A stretch of 64,000 nucleotides of DNA from Floricoccus tropicus (GCF_001832905.1 NZ_MKIR01000020.1:29732-93731); one strand, 5' to 3'; positions 8,080 to 17,334 are shown, numbered from the stretch's first letter. The notes: a model not told the origin generated them from the sequence alone. A program made the numbers and translations.

Positions 8080-9798
8080 ATGAGTTACAAAGAAACATAT
8101 CAATCTTGGGTTGATAACAAGGATCTTGATGCACATCTTGTTGAAGAATTAAATCATTTAACTGAGGAACAAATTGAAGATGCTTTTTATACAAGTTTAG
8201 AGTTTGGTACTGCAGGACAACGTGGATTAATTGGTGTTGGTACTAACCGTATGAACAAATATACAGTTCGCTTAACTACTGAAGGACTTGCACGTCTAAT
8301 GGATAGCAAAGGGGAAGAAGAAAAAAAACGTGGTGTTGCAATTGCCTACGATTCTCGTCATTTTTCACCAGAATTTGCTATGGAAGCTGCGTCTGTTTTA
8401 GCTAGTCACGGAATTCCTAGTTTTGTTTTTGAATCTTTGCGACCAACTCCAGAATTATCTTTTGCTGTTCGTGAACTGAACGCTCTTAATGGTATAATGA
8501 TTACTGCTAGCCATAATCCTGCTCCTTATAATGGATACAAGGTTTATGGTGAAGATGGTGGACAAATGCCTCCACATGATGCTGATGCATTAACAAAATA
8601 TGTTGAAGCGATTGATGATATTTTTTCAATCAATCCAGAACTTAGTGATAAATATATTGAAGAGGGATTGATAACAATCATTGGTAAAGAAATTGATGAT
8701 AAATATCTTGAACTCCTTAAAACTGTAACGATTAACCAAGATCTAATTGATAGATTTGGTCGTGACTTAAATATTGTTTATACTCCTCTTCATGGTACTG
8801 GTGAAATGCTAGGACGTGCTGGACTTGCTCAAGCTGGATTTGAAAAAATTGCAGTTGTCGAAGAACAAGCAATTCCTGATGGTGATTTCCCAACTGTTAA
8901 ATCACCAAATCCTGAAAGTCAAGCTGCCTTCAAACTTGCTGAAGAGCTTGGTCGTGAAGTCGGAGCAGAAATGCTTGTAGCTACTGACCCTGATGCTGAT
9001 CGTATCGGTGTGGAAGTACTCCTTCCAAATGGAAATTACCAACCTCTTTCTGGTAATCAAATCGGTGCTATCCTTGCTAAATATATTTTAGAAGCACATA
9101 AATCTGCAGGAACTCTTCCAGAAAATGCTGCTATCTTAAAATCTATCGTATCTACTGATTTAGTAGCTCATATTGCTGAAAGTTATGATGTTGAAATGTT
9201 CAACGTTCTAACTGGTTTCAAGTTCATTGCTGAAAAAATTCAAGAATTTGAAGATACTGGTAGTCATACTTACATGTTTGGTTTCGAAGAGAGCTTTGGT
9301 TACCTAATCAAACCTTTTGTTCGTGATAAAGATGCCATTCAAGCCCTACTTCTTGTTTGTGAAGTGGCGGCTTACTATAAATCACTTGGAAAAACTCTTT
9401 ACGATGGAATCCAAGATATCTATGCTGAATATGGTCATTTCAAAGAAAAAACAATTTCACTTACTTTAGAAGGAATTGACGGAAGCGCACAAATCAAAGA
9501 GATTATGACTAATTTCAGAGATAATGCTCCAGGTAAATTTGCCGGTCTAGAAGTATTACTCACTGAGGACTTTAAGGAACAAACGGCAACATCTCATACT
9601 GGAAAAGTTGAAAAACTTACAACTCCTCCAAGTGATGTACTTAAATATCATCTTGAAGATGGCAGCTGGATTGCAGTACGACCAAGTGGTACTGAACCAA
9701 AAATTAAATTCTATCTTGCTGTAATTGGTGATACTGATGAAGAAGCAACTAAAAAAATTGAAAGCATTGAAGAAGAAATCAATGAATTCGTAAAATAA
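8080..9798 (+). CDS. pgcA: Alpha-phosphoglucomutase (phosphohexomutase family, PgcA type)
   Basis: The enzyme interconverts glucose 1-phosphate and glucose 6-phosphate, linking glycolysis to cell-wall and capsule sugar nucleotides. The 572-residue protein has the phosphoserine loop TASHNP (142-147, Ser144), the metal-binding DPDADRIG near residue 305, the sugar-binding FGFEESFGYL and the C-terminal phosphate loop RPSGTEPKIKF. The length is typical of Firmicute PgcA rather than the shorter GlmM. AAGGAG precedes the ATG, and a terminator follows at once, so it is monocistronic. Confidence 0.93.
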   Translation: MSYKETYQSWVDNKDLDAHLVEELNHLTEEQIEDAFYTSLEFGTAGQRGLIGVGTNRMNKYTVRLTTEGLARLMDSKGEEEKKRGVAIAYDSRHFSPEFAMEAASVLASHGIPSFVFESLRPTPELSFAVRELNALNGIMITASHNPAPYNGYKVYGEDGGQMPPHDADALTKYVEAIDDIFSINPELSDKYIEEGLITIIGKEIDDKYLELLKTVTINQDLIDRFGRDLNIVYTPLHGTGEMLGRAGLAQAGFEKIAVVEEQAIPDGDFPTVKSPNPESQAAFKLAEELGREVGAEMLVATDPDADRIGVEVLLPNGNYQPLSGNQIGAILAKYILEAHKSAGTLPENAAILKSIVSTDLVAHIAESYDVEMFNVLTGFKFIAEKIQEFEDTGSHTYMFGFEESFGYLIKPFVRDKDAIQALLLVCEVAAYYKSLGKTLYDGIQDIYAEYGHFKEKTISLTLEGIDGSAQIKEIMTNFRDNAPGKFAGLEVLLTEDFKEQTATSHTGKVEKLTTPPSDVLKYHLEDGSWIAVRPSGTEPKIKFYLAVIGDTDEEATKKIESIEEEINEFVK

Positions 9799-9810
9799 TT
9801 TTTAATACTT

Positions 9811-9832
9811 AACTTCTCCTATTGGAGAAGTT
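9811..9832 (+). terminator. Terminator of the phosphoglucomutase gene
   Basis: AACTTCTCC-TATT-GGAGAAGTT is followed by a run of T. Confidence 0.9.
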
Positions 9833-9888
9833 TTTTTATATGGTTATTATACAAGATAAACAATATTTTAATTTAGACAAAAAGAAAA

Positions 9889-9906
9889 ACCCGCTTTTAA
9901 GCGAGT
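9889..9906 (-). terminator. Terminator of the trxA / small membrane protein unit
   Basis: On the minus strand ACTCGC-N6-GCGGGT, with a G-U pair, is followed by TTTTTC. The stem starts two bases past the stop codon at 9908. Confidence 0.75.
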
Positions 9907-9907
9907 T

Positions 9908-10033
9908 TTAAATAAATGCTGATATTGCAGCACCTACAGCAGCTACTACTGTTAGGATAAGCATAACCCATGCAACTGCTATAACCATTTTTTGGAAAGA
10001 GCTTTTAGGTTTGTTTCGTTCTTGATATGCCAT
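9908..10033 (-). CDS. Small single-helix membrane protein, DUF4044-like
   Basis: This is a 41-residue protein. It has a polar, positively charged N terminus (MAYQERNKPKSSFQK) followed by one hydrophobic helix (VIAVAWVMLILTVVAAVG) ending in AISAFI. That is the layout of the short DUF4044 proteins annotated near trxA or mutS2 in streptococci; the family assignment is from memory. A GAGGTAG ribosome binding site precedes the ATG and a terminator follows the stop. It lies 68 bases downstream of trxA on the same strand with no terminator between. Its function is unknown. Confidence 0.72.
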   Translation of the reverse strand: MAYQERNKPKSSFQKMVIAVAWVMLILTVVAAVGAAISAFI

Positions 10034-10064
10034 AACTACCTCATTTCATTGATAGTTTACCAAA

Positions 10065-10078
10065 TTTTTTTTTTTTTT
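10065..10078. repeat. Homopolymer tract of 14 T
   Basis: Fourteen consecutive T (A on the transcribed strand) lie between trxA and the small membrane protein gene, outside either coding region. The length makes it prone to slippage. Confidence 0.9.
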
Positions 10079-10101
10079 GCAAGATTTCCAACAAACACAG
10101 A

Positions 10102-10431
10102 TTAAAGAATGCTTTCACCTGAGACTTCTTTAAGAATTGATAAAATTTGATCTTTTGTATGAACACCTGCTACTTGTTTGACAGCTTCACCATCTTTTTT
10201 AAATAATAGGGTAGGAATACTCATAACTCCAAATTCTGAAGGTGTTTCTGGATTTTCATCGACATCCATTTTTACGATTTTAAGAACAGTTTCATCAACT
10301 TCTTCGGATAATTGTTCCAAGATTGGCGCTTGCATACGACAAGGTCCACACCATGTTGCCCAAAAGTCAACAATTACTAAACCTTCTTTTGTTTCTTCTA
10401 CGAAATTTGCATCAGTAACTTCTAATACCAT
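10102..10431 (-). CDS. trxA: Thioredoxin
   Basis: This cytosolic dithiol reductant regenerates ribonucleotide reductase and other substrates. The 109-residue protein has the classic active site WCGPC at residues 27-31 and the cis-proline loop SIPTL near residue 71. Its C-terminal end is slightly longer than that of E. coli thioredoxin. It follows mutS2 on the same strand after a 94-base gap, an order shared with streptococci. Thioredoxin reductase is not encoded nearby. Confidence 0.95.
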   Translation of the reverse strand: MVLEVTDANFVEETKEGLVIVDFWATWCGPCRMQAPILEQLSEEVDETVLKIVKMDVDENPETPSEFGVMSIPTLLFKKDGEAVKQVAGVHTKDQILSILKEVSGESIL

Positions 10432-10525
10432 ATTATTATTCCTCCGTTAATATTATTCTTATAGGTTTTGACCTACGTTTATTCTACTAAATTTATTAAA
10501 AAAATGCTTGAAATTGAATTGTTGT

Positions 10526-12862
10526 TTATTTCAATGTTGCAATGGTTGCTCCACTTCCACCTGCATTTTGTGGTGCATATTCAAATGATTTAACTTGTTT
10601 ATTACGTTTAAGATAATTTTGAACCATCTCTCTTATAACACCGGTTCCAATACCGTGAACAATTGTTATTTGTCCCATATTATTCAACAAGGCTTGATCA
10701 ATATATTCTTCAAGTTCGAGTTGTGCTTCTTCATAGCGCATACCACGAAGATCCAGTTGACTTTTTAGGGTCTTATTACCTGCCTTTTTGACGATATTTA
10801 CTTTTTTAGTAGGAGTTTTTTCCTCATCTTTGACAACTTCAAATTCATCTTCAGTAAGTTTGGTAGAAATTAATCCCATCTGCACTTGCCAACGGCCATC
10901 CTTTTCAAGTTTAACCAAAGTACCTTTTTGTCCATATTCGCTAACAATGACTTCGGCTCCTGGTTTAAGACCACGTGCTTTCTTAGCTTTCTTGAGTACC
11001 TTATTCTTTGATAAGTCAACAGTCTGTGGTGCCAATTTATCAAGTTGTGCTTTAGCATCAATAACCTCATGTGGCTTCAATAAAGACTGTTCATGCAAAT
11101 TCTTAAGAATGATATCTGCTTCTTCAGTAGCCATTTTAACGATATCCTGTGCCTCAATACGTGCCTTGTTCAACTCACCTTCACGTTCGCGATTAAAGGA
11201 CTTATACATCTTCTCTAAATCATTATGAAGAGTAACGTTTTCACGCTCCAACTTCTTAATATTAGCAACACTATCGATCAACTCGTGATTTTTCTGCTCA
11301 AGACTTGCTATCATCAGATTTACATCATGGTCATTGTCAGAAGTCAGCTCCTCTGCACGTTCAATTATTTTATCAAAGAGACCCAAGCGCTTAGAAATTT
11401 CTAAGGCATTTGAACGACCCGGAACACCCATTATTAGTCTATAAGTCGGTTTCAGGTTCTCAATATCAAATTCCATACTGGCATTGGTCACACCAGGATT
11501 TTCCACCCCGTAAGCCTTAAGTTCTGGATAGTGAGTTGTAGCCATTGTTTTTGTATTTGATAAACGTAAAAAATCTAGAATTGATATAGCAAGTGCTGCA
11601 CCTTCTTTAGGGTCAGTTCCTGCTCCAAGTTCATCAAGCAAGACAAGACTTTCGCTATCAACATTATTTAATATTTCGACAATATTAGTCATGTGACTTG
11701 AGAATGTTGAAAGACTTTGTTCTATAGATTGTTCATCTCCAATATCAGCATATATTTCTCTAAAAATACCTACACTAGAAAAATCTTCCGCAAGAATAGG
11801 TAATCCCGATTGAGCCATTAATTGACTGAGCCCTAAAGTCTTTAAACTAATAGTTTTACCACCAGTATTTGGTCCAGTAATTACAATAGTATTTATAGTT
11901 GAATCAAATTTCAAATCGTTTGCAACAGATACTTTATCATCTATTAATGGATGGCGTACTCCATACAAAATTATATTTTTGTCATCTGATAAATCTGGAA
12001 TAATGGCTTTACGTTCTAGTTGATATGCATACTTTGCATTAATTAAGTCTAAATGACCTAAAAGCCAAGCATTTTGTCTAATATCATCAACATATGGACG
12101 CAATTCGTCAGATACTAAGGCAAGAATTCTCTCAACCTCATGACGTTCTTCAACTTTCTTTTGTGCTAAATTATTATTTACTGAAACAGCTTGTCTTGGT
12201 TCAATATAAATTGTTTGACCACTTGCACTCATATCATGGACAATCCCTGGTACCTTACTTCTACTTTCAACCTTAACAGCCAATACTTGGCGATCATTTC
12301 TAATTGTAATAATATTTTCACTTAAATATGATGCATTATTAACCATTGATTCTTGCATCACTGTACGAACATCTGATTCAAGTTTTTTTATTGAAGTTCG
12401 AAGTTCAAACAATCGATTGCTTGCATTGTCTTGGATATGACCAGTATCGTCAACCACTTGTAAAAGACCTTGTAATTTTGGTGTATCTACAAATTTATCA
12501 ATTAAATTTTGAAGGTTTTCAAATTCAACATTTTGAGTATTCTCAAAATAATCTTCTACTTCTGCAATTACACGAATAAAACGTTTAATCTTTGCTAATT
12601 CAGGTCCATTTAAGTTAGCTTGTAATTCAAGCCGTCTCAAAGTTTCCCTTAAATCGCTTGTTTCACCTAGGTTAAGACTACCATTTTCTTGGACAACCTT
12701 CCCAAAATCTTTAAGTTCCAGGAATAGTTCTTCAATCTTTTCTTTTTTATCAGTTGGTAAAAGTTCCCTTAACTCGTTTATTCCTTGTGCCGTTCTTAAG
12801 AAGGGCACGAACTGTTCTTTCACCTTATTAAACTCTAAGGTATTTAATATTTTTTCGTTCAT
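10526..12862 (-). CDS. mutS2: Endonuclease MutS2 / ribosome collision factor RqcU
   Basis: MutS2 proteins are ATPases with a C-terminal Smr nuclease domain. They have been linked to suppression of recombination and, in B. subtilis, to splitting collided ribosomes. The 778-residue protein shows a MutS core with Walker A GPNTGGKT at 330-337, LLDELGAGTDPKEG (Walker B), a coiled-coil region (about 515-600), a KOW-like segment near 640-690 and the Smr domain (about 705-778) with LDLRGMRYEEA and HGIGTGVIREMV. The mismatch-recognition domain I of MutS is absent, as expected. A terminator-like hairpin lies 20 bases upstream of the start. Confidence 0.94.
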   Translation of the reverse strand: MNEKILNTLEFNKVKEQFVPFLRTAQGINELRELLPTDKKEKIEELFLELKDFGKVVQENGSLNLGETSDLRETLRRLELQANLNGPELAKIKRFIRVIAEVEDYFENTQNVEFENLQNLIDKFVDTPKLQGLLQVVDDTGHIQDNASNRLFELRTSIKKLESDVRTVMQESMVNNASYLSENIITIRNDRQVLAVKVESRSKVPGIVHDMSASGQTIYIEPRQAVSVNNNLAQKKVEERHEVERILALVSDELRPYVDDIRQNAWLLGHLDLINAKYAYQLERKAIIPDLSDDKNIILYGVRHPLIDDKVSVANDLKFDSTINTIVITGPNTGGKTISLKTLGLSQLMAQSGLPILAEDFSSVGIFREIYADIGDEQSIEQSLSTFSSHMTNIVEILNNVDSESLVLLDELGAGTDPKEGAALAISILDFLRLSNTKTMATTHYPELKAYGVENPGVTNASMEFDIENLKPTYRLIMGVPGRSNALEISKRLGLFDKIIERAEELTSDNDHDVNLMIASLEQKNHELIDSVANIKKLERENVTLHNDLEKMYKSFNREREGELNKARIEAQDIVKMATEEADIILKNLHEQSLLKPHEVIDAKAQLDKLAPQTVDLSKNKVLKKAKKARGLKPGAEVIVSEYGQKGTLVKLEKDGRWQVQMGLISTKLTEDEFEVVKDEEKTPTKKVNIVKKAGNKTLKSQLDLRGMRYEEAQLELEEYIDQALLNNMGQITIVHGIGTGVIREMVQNYLKRNKQVKSFEYAPQNAGGSGATIATLK

Positions 12863-12880
12863 TATTTTTCCTTTATATCT

Positions 12881-12934
12881 AAAAAAGAGTGGAACTCAAT
12901 TGTGATTTTACAAATCAATGAGTTGTTCCACTCT
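12881..12934 (-). terminator. Terminator or attenuator between cvpA and mutS2
   Basis: On the minus strand AGAGTGGAAC...GTTCCACTCT forms a long hairpin with a small bulge and then TTTTTT. It ends about 20 bases before the mutS2 start, leaving no room for a separate promoter downstream. It would therefore act either as a partial terminator or as an attenuator of mutS2. Confidence 0.75.
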
Positions 12935-13005
12935 GCCTAATTGATAGATTTTCCTATTATTCCAAGGATATCAATCATTACATTCTTATAAATAAACCAA
13001 ACACT

Positions 13006-13569
13006 TTATTTAATAGGACTTAAATGTATCACATTTTCAAATAAAATTTTCATTAAAAATTTTGCATAGAATGGTGAATCAAGTACCATAAACCTAATTA
13101 ATCCACTTCCATATAGTCTATTTTGAATAGCGTTTATCGGAACCATAGCTAAGACAGTGAAGATTGTCTCTAATATAAAGTAGGTCACCATCACAGCTAA
13201 CAGAGCTGAAGCTAGAGAACCAATGTTTCCAAATGGTTGCATATTTGATAGGAATCCTAAAAAGATACCTACAAATCTAAATATCAAGTAAACTGCCATC
13301 ACAATTAGCAGAAAGGCCACACCTGAATAAAATGTCTTATCCAGTTGAAAAATTATGTTTTGGTTATAAAATTGTAATTTGCTTTGTGGTGTTGCATTAG
13401 CAAACGGTATCCACATTGAAATTTTCGCTGCTAAAGTTTCATAATTAGTTATGGCAAAAACGACTGCCACAATCATTCCAACACTGTAGAAAGTTTGAAG
13501 AGCTAATCCCCTTGAGTATCCTACATAAAAGGCCCAGGCAAGTAATAATAAAATTATAATAGAAAGCAT
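13006..13569 (-). CDS. cvpA: CvpA family membrane protein
   Basis: The 187-residue protein has four predicted membrane segments (about 1-18, 22-42, 80-108 and 120-145), the layout of the CvpA/colicin V production family. These proteins are associated with envelope and stress functions, but their molecular role is unsettled. In streptococci cvpA precedes mutS2, as here. A zapA-like gene that usually lies just before cvpA in that lineage is not present in the 116-base gap to rnhC. The first ATG is used; the protein begins directly with a hydrophobic segment. Confidence 0.85.
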   Translation of the reverse strand: MLSIIILLLLAWAFYVGYSRGLALQTFYSVGMIVAVVFAITNYETLAAKISMWIPFANATPQSKLQFYNQNIIFQLDKTFYSGVAFLLIVMAVYLIFRFVGIFLGFLSNMQPFGNIGSLASALLAVMVTYFILETIFTVLAMVPINAIQNRLYGSGLIRFMVLDSPFYAKFLMKILFENVIHLSPIK

Positions 13570-13685
13570 GTTACACCCATTTCTTATAGTTTAAATGTCT
13601 TAAATATATCATAGACTTTATTGATATTATACCCTAAAACTCCCTTTTTTAAAACTTTTCTTCTTTTTTATGGTAAAATTATGCT

Positions 13686-14579
13686 ATGAATATTGTATTA
13701 GAATTAAATATGCAAGAAATTAAAAAAATAGAAAATAAGTATAAAAGTTATTTTGTCCCTGCCAAAAGTCCATATGTTAAATTTATGGTTAAAACACCAG
13801 GACTCGTTATCACTGTTTACAATTCTGGTAAAGTAATGTTTCAAGGAGAGAAGTCAGAAAGTGCTGCCAGTGAATTTGGTTACTCCAAAGAAGACACAAA
13901 AACTTCCGATAAACAGGAGAATACTATAGGAACTGATGAAGTTGGAAATGGTAGTTTTTTTGGTGGCCTTGCTGTTGTAGCGTCATACGTGTCTAACCAG
14001 GATATTGAATTTCTTAAGGACTTGGGAGTCGATGACTCAAAGAACTTAAATGATGCCAAGATTCGTCAGATAGCACCTATTCTTGAGAAAAAAATCAAGC
14101 ACGTATCTTTACTTGTTAATCCTACAAAATACAATGAAGTTATTGAAACAGACTACAATGCTGTTAGCATTAAAGTCGCACTACATAATCAAGTCATCTT
14201 TTTGCTTGAGAAAAAGTTAGATTCAAATGATAAGGTCGAGAAAGTTATCATTGATGCATTTACTAGTCCAGCTAATTATCAAAAATACGTTTCTAAGGAA
14301 CGCAATCATCCTCAAAATGAGGTGACATTAATTCAAAAGGCAGAGAGTCAATTCTTGGCTGTTGCTGTAAGCTCAATCATAGCACGTAATTTGTTCCTTG
14401 AAAATTTGAGTAATTTATCTAAAGAAATTGGATTCAGTTTACCTAGTGGTGCCGGAAGTAAAAGTGATAAGGTAGCTGCTTCCATACTTAAAATAAAAGG
14501 TATGACAGGCCTCCAGACCACTGCAAAGTTACACTTTAAAAATACTGAGAAAGCTAAAAAGCTTGCTGGAATAAAGTAA
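13686..14579 (+). CDS. rnhC: Ribonuclease HIII
   Basis: RNase HIII removes RNA from RNA/DNA hybrids. The 297-residue protein has an N-terminal TBP-like substrate-binding domain (residues about 1-75). The catalytic domain begins [13 protein letters not shown] with the acidic residues of DEVGNG at 84-89. Later acidic residues lie in VDDSKNLND and VIIDAFTSP. It is divergent from cvpA and followed after 24 bases by lepB, an order shared with streptococci. Confidence 0.95.
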   Translation: MNIVLELNMQEIKKIENKYKSYFVPAKSPYVKFMVKTPGLVITVYNSGKVMFQGEKSESAASEFGYSKEDTKTSDKQENTIGTDEVGNGSFFGGLAVVASYVSNQDIEFLKDLGVDDSKNLNDAKIRQIAPILEKKIKHVSLLVNPTKYNEVIETDYNAVSIKVALHNQVIFLLEKKLDSNDKVEKVIIDAFTSPANYQKYVSKERNHPQNEVTLIQKAESQFLAVAVSSIIARNLFLENLSNLSKEIGFSLPSGAGSKSDKVAASILKIKGMTGLQTTAKLHFKNTEKAKKLAGIK

Positions 14580-14603
14580 TTACTAGAAAGGTATAAAATA
14601 TAT

Positions 14604-15194
14604 ATGAAGTTTATTCGCGAATGGGGACTATTTATAGTCATCAGCTTATTGTTCATCCTGACACGCGTATTTATTTGGGCTCCAGTTGATGTTAAAGGAC
14701 ATTCAATGGATCCTAATTTAGCTGACGGACAAAGACTAATTATGATCAACAGTAAAAATCTCAACTATTCTGATATAGTTGTTGCCAACGAAACTGAAGA
14801 CGGAGAAAATAAAAAAATAATTAAAAGAGTTATTGGTCTTCCAGGAGATTCTGTTGAATTCAATAATGATACACTTACAATCAATGGTAAAACTCATGAA
14901 GAGCCTTATCTTGATGAATATAAGAAGGAATTTAAGAAAGATAGACTTAAGGAAACATATTCTTATGATCAATTTTTCCAAGAAAAAGCTGCTGAAGTCC
15001 CTGCCTTCACTGTAGATTCAAATGATAGTCCAACATTTAAAATAGTCGTCCCTGAAAATCAATATTTACTTCTCGGAGATAACCGAGTCATTTCAAAAGA
15101 TAGCAGAGAGGTCGGAACTTTTGAAAAAGAAGATATTATGGGCAAAGCTGTATTTAGAATTTGGCCATTCAAAAACATCGGAACTTTAAAATAA
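14604..15194 (+). CDS. lepB: Signal peptidase I
   Basis: This membrane-bound protease removes signal peptides from exported preproteins. The 196-residue protein has one N-terminal membrane anchor (about residues 8-26). The catalytic Ser34 is in GHSMDPNL and the general base is Lys74 in IIKRVIGLPGD. A conserved box E-type GDNRVISKDSREVG is near the C terminus. The short size and single anchor are typical of Gram-positive type I peptidases. The insertion between the catalytic Lys box and GDNR is of normal length for streptococci. Confidence 0.95.
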   Translation: MKFIREWGLFIVISLLFILTRVFIWAPVDVKGHSMDPNLADGQRLIMINSKNLNYSDIVVANETEDGENKKIIKRVIGLPGDSVEFNNDTLTINGKTHEEPYLDEYKKEFKKDRLKETYSYDQFFQEKAAEVPAFTVDSNDSPTFKIVVPENQYLLLGDNRVISKDSREVGTFEKEDIMGKAVFRIWPFKNIGTLK

Positions 15195-15198
15195 CAAT

Positions 15199-15230
15199 CA
15201 AAAGAACTACCATTTTTGGTAGTTCTTTTG
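15199..15230. terminator. Bidirectional terminator between lepB and yolD
   Basis: A perfect 14-bp inverted repeat CAAAAGAACTACCA-TTTT-TGGTAGTTCTTTTG lies between two convergent genes, with T-tracts usable on both strands. Confidence 0.88.
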
Positions 15231-15231
15231 T

Positions 15232-15615
15232 TTAACAACAGAGAGAAGGCCACATATCCTCTCCTTCTTGATATTTAACTGATAATATATTTTTTATATC
15301 TATTTTTCTTACTTCACCTACTTTAAAGAAGACAAAGTCTGTTGATGTAAATTCAACGACTGTTCCATACATTTTACTCATAATATCATCAACAGAAATG
15401 ATAATTTCCACTGAAAGCTTGTTCAAATATGCTTGGTTAAGTAGTTGTATCTTCTCTTCAAGATCTATTTTATCAACTTTTTCTTGTCTAGCTATGAGGG
15501 CATCTCGTTTCATGGCACTCCCATGCTCTGATAAATAAAAACCCATCCATTTTTTCATACCTCTATCTTTATAATCACGAATCTCTGGAAACTTACTATA
15601 GGATCTATCTACCAT
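15232..15615 (-). CDS. YolD-like family protein
   Basis: YolD-like proteins are small partners encoded beside Y-family polymerases in Firmicutes and are proposed to act like UmuD. The 127-residue protein begins with the recognisable DRGMKKWMGFYLSEH segment (residues 17-31) and ends in a beta-rich region (VDDIMSKMYGTVVEFTSTDF). It overlaps the end of the polymerase gene by seven bases, so it is co-translated with it. No catalytic residues are recognised. Confidence 0.82.
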   Translation of the reverse strand: MVDRSYSKFPEIRDYKDRGMKKWMGFYLSEHGSAMKRDALIARQEKVDKIDLEEKIQLLNQAYLNKLSVEIIISVDDIMSKMYGTVVEFTSTDFVFFKVGEVRKIDIKNILSVKYQEGEDMWPSLCC

Positions 15616-17078
15616 TTTTCATCTTTACTCAAGCCGTCTAGTCCTCCCGCTCCACCACCTGAGTGTCCTCCAACTAATTTAGTGCGTTCAATTACTCTTG
15701 ATCCTTTAGATAGGGCTGTAGCTTTTTGTACTGATATATAACCATATTTATCTCTAATCAGATCGATGCTTTCTTGAAGTTTATCTTTTTTTTCTTCAAT
15801 TTCATAATCATCAAAAAGAGAAACCAGAGAATACGATTCATCAGTTAATCCTGAGTAACTTACGCCAACTCTTCTAACTGCTCCTCTTTTATATTTACTT
15901 CTAAACAATCTAATTATATGTTCTGTTAGAAGATCAGTACGGTTAGTTGGCTCTATCTTAACTTGACTATGAATCGATTTTCTATCTTCAGCCATGGCGA
16001 AACCAACATATAAAAAAATGCAGGTTGTTTTTTTCTTATCACGTCGAAGCCTAACACCAACTTGTTCCGCCATTTCCTTAATAACTATCTCTATTTCATC
16101 CTTATCATAATAATCACGTGGTAAGGTTTGAGAATTGCCTATTACTCTTGATTTAGTATGGTATGGTTTCTTAACATTGCTTTCGTCTATTCCATTTGCA
16201 TGAAAAAAAAGTTGGACACCTATTACACCAAATTCATCTTTTAAAATTTTCGGATCTGTGTGAGCTAAATCATATATTGTATGAATTCCAAGTTTCTCCA
16301 ATCGTTTTTTAGTTCTACGATTAATACCCCAAAATTCTGTAATATCTTCAATCGTCCAAAGTTTTTCAGGAACATCTTCATAATTGATTGATGCCCTCAT
16401 TGTTTTATTATGTTTAGCATAATGGTCTAAAGCTACCTTAGCTAGCATAGGATTACAATTTGACATTCCCACAGTTGAATAGATACCTGTTTCTTTAAGT
16501 ATTAATTCTTGAATATCACGAGAAACCAAGTCTAATTTTTCTTTCCTTGAAAGCTTTGAATCAGGATAAAAGTAATTTAAAGAGCCTGTTAAATCAACAA
16601 AACCTTCATCAATTGAATACCAAAATATCTCATCTCGAGGAGCAAAACGCTCGATTAGATGCTGAATTTCCATGTTTACTGCTATATAGCGATTCATTCT
16701 CGGTGGTACAATATGTGTTTGCTTCGCCCAAGCTTCGATATGTTGAATATAATCTTCAGTTGGAGGCAGAGCTCTTCCATTCCAATCTCGTTCACAACTT
16801 TTATAATACTTATTGTAATTAAATTTTCTATTATGTAAATGAAAGGGTAATTCACGGCTTCTACTAACGTTTAGATTGCCAAATATTTGTTTAAAAGTGG
16901 GAGAGCTAGCCAATATTAGGCCAGCTGAATTTCCAGCATGACTCATTACGCATAGAGAAGATCCCAGTGGATTGAGCCCTAAATCAACACATTCAACGCT
17001 TGCATAAAAAGACTTCATATCAATAAATGCTATATCGCTTTGCTGTTCCAGTGAGTAATCAAAATCTGGTTCTATCAT
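15609..17078 (-). CDS. Y-family DNA polymerase, UmuC/UvrX type
   Basis: This translesion polymerase family copies past DNA damage. The 489-residue protein carries FIDMKSFYASVE near residue 20 (catalytic Asp) and YSIDEGFVDLTG (catalytic Asp-Glu). A thumb/helix-hairpin-helix region (ITEFWGINRRTKKRLEKLG) and a C-terminal little-finger domain follow. ATG at 17078 is chosen because the TTG at 17093 overlaps its GAGGAG ribosome binding site. The gene is coupled to yolD. A MITE-like repeat lies 22 bases upstream, so the native damage-responsive promoter is either in or beyond that element. Confidence 0.9.
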   Translation of the reverse strand: MIEPDFDYSLEQQSDIAFIDMKSFYASVECVDLGLNPLGSSLCVMSHAGNSAGLILASSPTFKQIFGNLNVSRSRELPFHLHNRKFNYNKYYKSCERDWNGRALPPTEDYIQHIEAWAKQTHIVPPRMNRYIAVNMEIQHLIERFAPRDEIFWYSIDEGFVDLTGSLNYFYPDSKLSRKEKLDLVSRDIQELILKETGIYSTVGMSNCNPMLAKVALDHYAKHNKTMRASINYEDVPEKLWTIEDITEFWGINRRTKKRLEKLGIHTIYDLAHTDPKILKDEFGVIGVQLFFHANGIDESNVKKPYHTKSRVIGNSQTLPRDYYDKDEIEIVIKEMAEQVGVRLRRDKKKTTCIFLYVGFAMAEDRKSIHSQVKIEPTNRTDLLTEHIIRLFRSKYKRGAVRRVGVSYSGLTDESYSLVSLFDDYEIEEKKDKLQESIDLIRDKYGYISVQKATALSKGSRVIERTKLVGGHSGGGAGGLDGLSKDEKW

Positions 17079-17100
17079 AACTTCACTCCTCAATAAGATT

Positions 17101-17270
17101 TATAGTCACTTAAAAATAGATTAATACATCAACTAATAAGCTTGTTTATTCAAGTATAATCGGCAGCGGAGCGGAGTTCCTTGTCTTGCGACTCACACTA
17201 ATAAGCTTGCTTATTAAAGTGTAATCGACAGCCTAGTAAAACGAAGGTATTTCTATTCTAATCAACTATA
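17101..17270. mobile_element. MITE-like element, copy 1 (170 bp)
   Basis: The ends TATAGTCACTTAAAAATAGA and, read from the other side, TATAGTTGATTAGAATAGAA form an imperfect terminal inverted repeat. The interior has no gene. It contains two 36-bp near-identical direct repeats (17132-17167 and 17197-17232), each with a palindrome around AAGCTTG. The same end sequences bound a 105-bp element at 35760-35864, so this is a dispersed repeat. It sits immediately upstream of the umuC-type gene. Confidence 0.75.
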
Positions 17271-17334
17271 TTTAATTTACCTAAATTATATACGATTTAA
17301 TTCGTATTTTCAATGATATATTTAAAAACAACAA

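Noticed and set aside
10788..11228. Plus-strand frame of 146 codons opposite mutS2
   Set aside because: It is antisense to a well-conserved coding region and has a Ser-rich, low-information translation typical of a shadow frame.
15232..17270. YolD/UmuC pair as part of an integrated element
   Set aside because: No integrase, relaxase, attachment repeats or phage genes are nearby; only a MITE-like repeat is seen, which is not evidence of an integrative element.
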